From the NCBI RefSeq assembly GCF_038562415.1, contig NZ_JBCFBA010000020.1, positions 1 through 64,000 on the forward strand: 64,000 nt of DNA, read 5' to 3'. Source of the stretch: Solidesulfovibrio sp. (GTDB lineage Bacteria; Desulfobacterota; Desulfovibrionia; Desulfovibrionales; Desulfovibrionaceae). Positions 56,567-64,000 of the stretch are shown one piece after another (the stretch's first letter is position 1; every line of letters starts with the position of its first letter). The notes under the pieces were generated by a model. That model was given only the letters and a program-made list of their open reading frames with translations. It ran no database searches and was not told the DNA's origin. Position numbers and translations under genes: made by a program.

Positions 56567-59215
56567 ATGAAAAGCGTCCGTGACTGGCCCATCAGCCTCA
56601 AGATCGTCCTGGTCTGCATCGCCATGCTCACGGCGCTGTCCGGGTTTTCCGTGGGTTTTTTCCTGTATGAGCTCGACGCCTACCGCGAGGTGAACGCGCA
56701 AAAACTGCGGGAAGACCTGTATGCCCAGGCGAAATCCCGTCAGCGCCAGGCCGTGCGCCAGGTCTACGAGGTCGTCAGCTATTTCCACGGCGTTTCCAAG
56801 GACGAGGAGGCCCTCAAAAAACGCGCCCATGATCGCCTCAAGGCGGTGACGGACGCCGTGGCCAACCAGGCCCGGGCCTTTTATGCGGCCAACAAGGACA
56901 CGCTGCCCCGGGAGGAGATCGAGGCGCGCATCAAGGAGATGACCAGGGACGCCCGCTTCGACGACGGCAACTACGTCTGGATCAACGACACGACCCCGCG
57001 CATGGTCATGCACCCCATCCAGCCGTTCCTGGATGGCAAGGACCTCTCCGGCTACCGCGACCCCAAGGGCACGGCGCTTTTCCTGGACATGGTCCAGGCC
57101 GTGAAAAAGGACGGCCAGGGCATGGTCTCCTACCTGTGGGACAAGCCCGGCTCTCCGGGCGATCCCCGGCCGAAAGTGTCCTACGTGCGGCTCGTGCCCG
57201 AACTGGGTTGGATCTTCGGCTCCGGGGCCTGGATCGAGGACGCCACGGCCCGGCTGCAGGAAGAGGCCAAGGCGCAGGTGGCCAGGATGCGCCTGCCCGA
57301 CGGCAACTATTTTTTCATCTACGACACCACCGCGCCGATTCCGCGCATGGTCATGCACCCCATTCGCCCGGACCTCGACGGCAAGATCCAGGACGATCCC
57401 GCCTCCAACCGGGCCACGGCCGTGCAGGCCGGCCAGGACGCGCCGGTGACCCCTTTCGCCGGCGGCAAGGCGAACCTGGCCCGGGCCATGCTCGAAGCCG
57501 TGGGGCCGACGGGCGAAGGCTACGTCAACTACGACTGGACCAAGCCCCTGCCCGGCGGCGGCGAATCCCGGGAACTCTACCCCAAGCTCTCCTACGTCAC
57601 GCTGTTTCGCCCCTGGAACTGGATCATCGGCATGGGGGACGCCATCGACGGCATCGACGCGGCCGTGGCCGCCGAATCGGCCGCCCTGGACACGGCCGTC
57701 CACGGCATCATGGTCAAGCTCGTGGCGGCCTCGGCCGTCTTTCTGGCGGCCATGGCCGGGCTGACCTTCCTGCTGCTGCGCCGCCTGCTCAACCGGCCCA
57801 TCCGGGCCATCGTGGACTATGCCGACCGGGTGGCCGGCGGCGACCTCGAGGCCACGGTGTCCATGGCGCTTACGGCCGAGATGGCCAGCCTGGCCGCCTC
57901 GATCCGGTCCATGGTGGCGGCGCTTCAGGAGGAGCTGGAATTCGCCCGGGGCATCCTCGATTCGGTGACCATGCCCTGCGTGGTGGCCGACCCCGGCGGC
58001 AAGGTCCTGTTGGTCAACCGCTGGCTGGCCCATTTCCTGGGCGAGAAAAAGGGCTCCGAGGCCTACGTCGGCCGGCCGTTGCGCCAGGTTTTCGCCGGCC
58101 ACGGCCCGGTGGTCGAGACCCTGGAGGCGGTGCTGGCCCGCCGGGAGATCATCACCAACGTGGAGTACGACGGGGCCTACGCCTGGGGCGAGCGGTTCTT
58201 CGTCAAGATCGACGCCGCGCCGATAAGCGGCGGCGGCGGCAAGATGCTCGGCGTGTTCGCCATGCTGGCCACCCTGACCAAGGTCAGGCTCCAGCAGGAG
58301 GCCCTGGCCGAACAGAACCGGCTCATCGCCCAGTCCGCGGCCACGGCCGAGGGCATCGCCGCCCGCCTGGCCGGCAACGCCCGCGACCTGTCGGGACTCG
58401 TCGAGAGCACCAGCGAAGGCGTGGCCAACCAGCGCCGACGCAGCGAGGAAACGGCCACGGCCATGGAACAGATGAACGCCACCGTGCTGGAAGTGGCCCA
58501 GAACGCCGGGCTGGCCGCGGGCAGCGCCGACGAGGCCAAGGCCCGGGCCCGGGAGGGTTCGGCCATGGTGGGCCAGGTCGTTTCGGCCATCGAGGAGGTC
58601 AGCGCCCTGGCCGAGACCCTGCGCGGCGACATGGCCGCCCTGGGCGAGCGGGCCGAGGGCATCGGCCGGGTGCTGGAGGTCATCTCGGACATCGCCGACC
58701 AGACCAACCTGCTGGCCTTAAACGCGGCCATCGAGGCGGCCCGGGCCGGCGAGGCCGGGCGCGGCTTCGCCGTGGTGGCCGACGAGGTCCGAAAGCTCGC
58801 CGAAAAGACCATGAGCGCGACCCGGGAGGTGGACCAGGCCATCGAGGCCGTGCAGCAGGGGGCGCGGCGCGGCAACACCGAGACCATCCGGGCCGCCGAC
58901 GCGGCCGGGCGCAGCGCCGCCCTGGCCGAAAAGGCGGGGGCCGCCCTGGACGCCATCGTGGGCATGGTCGAGGGCACGGCCGACCAGGTCCGGGCCATCG
59001 CCACGGCGGCGGAGGAGCAGTCGGCCACGGCCGTGGAGATCAGCCGGGCCACCGAGGAGGTCAGCCAGGTGGCCAAGGACATCGGCGAGGGCATGGCCGC
59101 CTCGGTGGCGGCCGTGCGCGGGCTCAACGAGGAGGCCGAGGAACTCAACGCGCTCATCGTGCGGATGCAGTCCACCACCGCCGGCGAGGACGACACGGCA
59201 CAACTGCCGACCTAA
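56567..59215 (+). CDS. Methyl-accepting chemotaxis protein with tandem Cache domains and PAS
   Basis: An 882-aa chemoreceptor: membrane helix (about 10-30), a large periplasmic part with two Cache-type domains (each with the [16 protein letters not shown] or [19 protein letters not shown] segment), second helix at about 380-400, HAMP, PAS (about 465-580) and the cytoplasmic signalling hairpin with the tip [19 protein letters not shown]. It senses small molecules such as carboxylates or amino acids (family knowledge) and controls CheA. ATG 56567 is chosen; the frame runs further upstream. A receiver gene follows after 29 bases; no cheA or cheW is in the window. Confidence 0.92.
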   Translation: MKSVRDWPISLKIVLVCIAMLTALSGFSVGFFLYELDAYREVNAQKLREDLYAQAKSRQRQAVRQVYEVVSYFHGVSKDEEALKKRAHDRLKAVTDAVANQARAFYAANKDTLPREEIEARIKEMTRDARFDDGNYVWINDTTPRMVMHPIQPFLDGKDLSGYRDPKGTALFLDMVQAVKKDGQGMVSYLWDKPGSPGDPRPKVSYVRLVPELGWIFGSGAWIEDATARLQEEAKAQVARMRLPDGNYFFIYDTTAPIPRMVMHPIRPDLDGKIQDDPASNRATAVQAGQDAPVTPFAGGKANLARAMLEAVGPTGEGYVNYDWTKPLPGGGESRELYPKLSYVTLFRPWNWIIGMGDAIDGIDAAVAAESAALDTAVHGIMVKLVAASAVFLAAMAGLTFLLLRRLLNRPIRAIVDYADRVAGGDLEATVSMALTAEMASLAASIRSMVAALQEELEFARGILDSVTMPCVVADPGGKVLLVNRWLAHFLGEKKGSEAYVGRPLRQVFAGHGPVVETLEAVLARREIITNVEYDGAYAWGERFFVKIDAAPISGGGGKMLGVFAMLATLTKVRLQQEALAEQNRLIAQSAATAEGIAARLAGNARDLSGLVESTSEGVANQRRRSEETATAMEQMNATVLEVAQNAGLAAGSADEAKARAREGSAMVGQVVSAIEEVSALAETLRGDMAALGERAEGIGRVLEVISDIADQTNLLALNAAIEAARAGEAGRGFAVVADEVRKLAEKTMSATREVDQAIEAVQQGARRGNTETIRAADAAGRSAALAEKAGAALDAIVGMVEGTADQVRAIATAAEEQSATAVEISRATEEVSQVAKDIGEGMAASVAAVRGLNEEAEELNALIVRMQSTTAGEDDTAQLPT

Positions 59216-59244
59216 ACCCGTTGCGGAGAAAAGGAGGACGACAC

Positions 59245-59613
59245 GTGGCACGGATTCTCGTTGTCGACGACGCGGCCATCACGCGGACCATGCTGCGGGC
59301 GGTGCTGGAGCGGGCCGGGCATACGGTCACCGAGGCCGCCGACGGCGACGCGGCCCTGGCCGCCTTCCGGGATACCCCGGCCCAGGCCGCCTTCGTGGAC
59401 ATCTTCATGCCCGGCAAGGAAGGCCTGGCCACCATCCAGGAACTGCTCGAACTCGCCCCGGGGCTGCCCATCGTGGCCATCAGCGCCGGCAGCACCTTCA
59501 CCGACACCGAGACCCTGGGCTGGGCCAAGAGCTACGGGGCGGCCGAGGTCCTGGCCAAGCCGCTGGCGGCCGAGGCCGTGCTGTCGGCCCTCGACCGGCT
59601 GCTCGGGCGGTAG
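59245..59613 (+). CDS. Single-domain response regulator (CheY-like)
   Basis: A 122-aa receiver: acidic pair in LVVDDAAITR, acceptor Asp in AAFVDIFMPGKEG, Ser in place of Thr in VAISAGS, and the conserved Lys in VLAKPLA. The start is GTG 59245 with an excellent AAGGAGG site. It directly follows the chemoreceptor gene, so it probably takes part in the same sensory pathway. Confidence 0.88.
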   Translation: MARILVVDDAAITRTMLRAVLERAGHTVTEAADGDAALAAFRDTPAQAAFVDIFMPGKEGLATIQELLELAPGLPIVAISAGSTFTDTETLGWAKSYGAAEVLAKPLAAEAVLSALDRLLGR

Positions 59614-59625
59614 CGGCTCCCGCCC

Positions 59626-62082
<2,457 letters not shown>

Positions 62083-62128
62083 GGTGCGCGGCACCTCCGG
62101 GCTTGTCAAGGCGGACCGGCCCGGCTGG

Positions 62129-62911
62129 TCAGGGCTTTTGCCCGGCCTCCAGGGCGTTTTTCACCGCCGCGTAGACGGTGTCGCGCCAGACGGTGGCGGC
62201 CTGCGCGTTCAAGTGCACGCCGTCCACGGTGGCGCCTTGGGGCCGCCCCTTGCGCCAGCCTTCGAGGACGGCGCTGACGTCGGCCACCTGGGCGCCCAGA
62301 CGCCGGCCGATCTCGCGGATGCGCTCGTTGTAGGCCGGGATACTGGCGTGATGGAAGTTTTCGGCTTCGAACTTGCCGGGCTCCATGGGCGGCAGCGTGG
62401 CCACGACCAGCGCGCGGCCGCTGTCCAGCACGGCCTTGGCCAAGGCGGCATAGCCCTCGGCGAAGCGCTCCGGGCTGGCCACGGAAGCGCCGAAGGCATC
62501 GTTGGCCCCGATGGACAGCACCACCAGCGGCCCCCGCGAGGCGGCCAGGACCTTTTCCAGAAACGGCAGGGACTCCAAGGCCTTGGCCCCGGAGATGCCG
62601 GTATTGACGACATTGTGGCCCAGGGTCGCGGGATAATACATCTGCTCGACGATGCTGTCGCCGAAAACGACAAAGACGTCATCGACCTGGGAGTTGATCT
62701 GCGTCAATATGATGGCGGACCTGGTGCGATAATACAGGCCGCCGAGATCCCGCATCACCGTATTGAGGGTATCGACATTCGATGAAATTTCCCGCAATTG
62801 CCCATCCACGACATCCCAACCTCTCTTATAATAGAACGCCGCACAGGAAAGGATGACGATACTGCTGCAAAGCAGCCAGAAAATGACTTTGTTTTCTCTC
62901 AAGGGATTCAC
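62129..62911 (-). CDS. Membrane-anchored SGNH hydrolase
   Basis: A protein of about 260 aa with one N-terminal membrane helix (VIFWLLCSSIVILSCAAFYY) and a periplasmic SGNH domain: FGDSIVEQM (nucleophile Ser), NTGISGAKA (block II), SIGANDAFG (block III) and DGVHLNAQA (block V). Possible substrates are cell-surface sugar or lipid esters. The start is uncertain: GTG 62911 lies just before the helix, and another GTG at 62986 is also possible; neither has a clear ribosome site. The 62912-63168 stretch up to the divergent gene holds the promoters, which I cannot define. Confidence 0.8.
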   Translation of the reverse strand: MNPLRENKVIFWLLCSSIVILSCAAFYYKRGWDVVDGQLREISSNVDTLNTVMRDLGGLYYRTRSAIILTQINSQVDDVFVVFGDSIVEQMYYPATLGHNVVNTGISGAKALESLPFLEKVLAASRGPLVVLSIGANDAFGASVASPERFAEGYAALAKAVLDSGRALVVATLPPMEPGKFEAENFHHASIPAYNERIREIGRRLGAQVADVSAVLEGWRKGRPQGATVDGVHLNAQAATVWRDTVYAAVKNALEAGQKP

Positions 62912-63168
62912 GCCAGGCGGATGAGGTTGGGCCGTCTCGGGCCAGGAATTGCCGGCAATAACAGGTTCCCCCGGCCAGGTAAACACCGGTGTCCCCGTCC
63001 CGCCCGCCCGTTGCGCTTCCGTGGACCGCGCCCTTGCCGGCTTGTGGCTGGACGCGCCACCAGGCGCCGGGCACCTTGACGCCGTACGCGCCGCACGCGC
63101 ATAAGAATAAATCGGTTCAGTTCCGGGTCGCGCCGGCGCCCCGGCAACCCCGTTCCCAGGAGCTCGCC

Positions 63169-63585
63169 ATGCGCCCCATCCTGTGTTGCATGCTCGCCTT
63201 GCTGCTTCTTGCCGCCACGGCCCAGGCCGCCGACGTGCCCGACATGCGGGGCGTGTGGCGCACCAGCGCCCACGAGGGCATCACCACCGGCAGCCGGCAC
63301 TTCCCCCAGGCCAACCAGGAACCGCGCTTCGTCAGCGGCGAATTCACCATGGAGATCACGGCCCAGGAAGGCCGTCGCTTCCTGGGCGTCAAGAAAAGCG
63401 CCAACCATGCGGAAAAGATCATGGGCCTCGTGGCCTATGACAACGTGACCGTGCACATCCTGGAACAGGAAGGCAACTTCCACGGCCGCCTGCTGCCGGA
63501 CGGCTCCATGGAACTCGTCTATTCCCACGACAGCGGCGGCCGGCAAGCCATCGGCATCGCGCTCTACATCCGGCAAAAGCCATGA
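63169..63585 (+). CDS. Secreted protein of unknown function
   Basis: A 138-aa exported protein (signal peptide cut after AQA). The mature part is a compact beta-rich domain starting VPDMRGVWRTSAHEG and ending GIALYIRQKP, which suggests a small barrel, perhaps lipocalin-like. AGGAG precedes ATG 63169. Its stop overlaps the next start (ATGA), so it is co-translated with the LprI-like protein. Confidence 0.75.
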   Translation: MRPILCCMLALLLLAATAQAADVPDMRGVWRTSAHEGITTGSRHFPQANQEPRFVSGEFTMEITAQEGRRFLGVKKSANHAEKIMGLVAYDNVTVHILEQEGNFHGRLLPDGSMELVYSHDSGGRQAIGIALYIRQKP

Positions 63586-64000
63586 GGCGGCCGCCTTGTC
63601 CGACCCGGCCCGGCGGTTTCGCCGGCCTGGCCCTGGCCGCCCTGCTCCTCCTGCCCGGCCTGGCGCCTAGCCTGGCCGGGGCTTCGGGCCTGGACTGCGC
63701 CAAGGCCGCCACCACGGTGGAGAAGACCATCTGCGCCGACCCGGCCTTGCGGGCGGGCGACTCGGCCATGGCCGACGCCTTCGCCGACCTGCTGCGCGCC
63801 GTGCCGGAGGCGGACAAGCCGGCCGTGCGGGCCGCGCAGCGCCAGTGGCTGACCGCGCGCAACGCCTGCCCCGACGCCGCCTGCCTGGCCGACCGCCAGG
63901 CCGAGCGGCTGGCCGCCCTCAACGCGGCCCTGGCCGACACGCGGCAGCGGTATCTCGACGAACGGGCCCGGATGCGGACCCTGCTCGGCTGGCCCGACTC
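63582..64000 (+). CDS. LprI-like (DUF1311) secreted protein, cut by the window end
   Basis: The first 139 codons are visible. A signal peptide (cut near SLAGA) is followed by the DUF1311/LprI pattern: Cys-bearing LDCAKAATTVEKTIC, AQRQWLTARNAC and CLADRQAERLAALN, with four Cys residues that should pair. Members bind and inhibit lysozyme in some bacteria. The frame is open at the window end, so the C-terminus is missing. Confidence 0.75.
   Translation, partial: MRRPPCPTRPGGFAGLALAALLLLPGLAPSLAGASGLDCAKAATTVEKTICADPALRAGDSAMADAFADLLRAVPEADKPAVRAAQRQWLTARNACPDAACLADRQAERLAALNAALADTRQRYLDERARMRTLLGWPD

Overview
The window is about 64 kb of very GC-rich DNA from the chromosome of a Desulfovibrionaceae-like sulfate reducer (Desulfovibrio / Solidesulfovibrio type). 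That placement is inferred from the high GC, the density of multi-domain sensor kinases, and a gene set (XXXCH protein, amphi-Trp protein, SGNH and SPOR proteins) that I know mainly from that group. I see no rRNA, tRNA or CRISPR array.

Layout. 1-378: intergenic hairpins, including a 23-bp perfect inverted repeat. 378-4361 (minus): GDP-fucose synthase, an Hpt protein coupled to a hybrid histidine kinase, and rpe. 4362-7322 (plus): pstS-pstC-pstA behind a Pho-box-like promoter and closed by a terminator; pstB and a free-standing phoU are absent. 7657-12381 (plus): a PIN-PhoH ATPase and a double hybrid kinase. 12482-16279 (plus): a tight four-gene operon (XXXCH protein, PHP-type metallohydrolase, amphi-Trp protein, PhoU-kinase fusion) that resembles part of the uncharacterised GAK system; this is my main candidate for an undescribed system.

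16289-28226: mostly single genes for envelope and signalling: a CHASE/PAS kinase, a small secreted protein, a lytic transglycosylase, a sigma-54 response regulator, an EF-hand protein, an SGNH hydrolase, a PilZ protein, a flippase-like membrane protein, a cytochrome with an unusual CxCH motif, and a DsbA-like lipoprotein. 28303-36451 (minus): a compact seven-gene signalling operon with two response regulators carrying degenerate HD-GYP domains, a PAS kinase, an MshEN-like protein, two TPR proteins and a SPOR protein.

36632-53998 (minus): a podovirus-like head and tail gene cluster of about 21 genes, from a zinc-ribbon protein and portal through scaffold, capsid, connector and tail proteins to a tail fibre, ending in a terminator. 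It has no terminase, integrase, lysis or replication gene in the window, so it is a remnant, part of a split prophage, or a domesticated particle or gene-transfer-agent locus. It includes a transglutaminase-like protein and a tail fibre with a locally AT-richer tip.

54282-64000: two small genes divergent from the phage cluster, a TrmO-like tRNA methyltransferase, a membrane protein, a chemoreceptor with its own receiver protein, a PAS/hybrid/Hpt kinase, a second SGNH hydrolase and two secreted proteins, the last (LprI-like) cut by the window end. A small GC-rich hairpin repeat with a shared 15-nt core recurs three times at or near the 3' ends of minus-strand genes.
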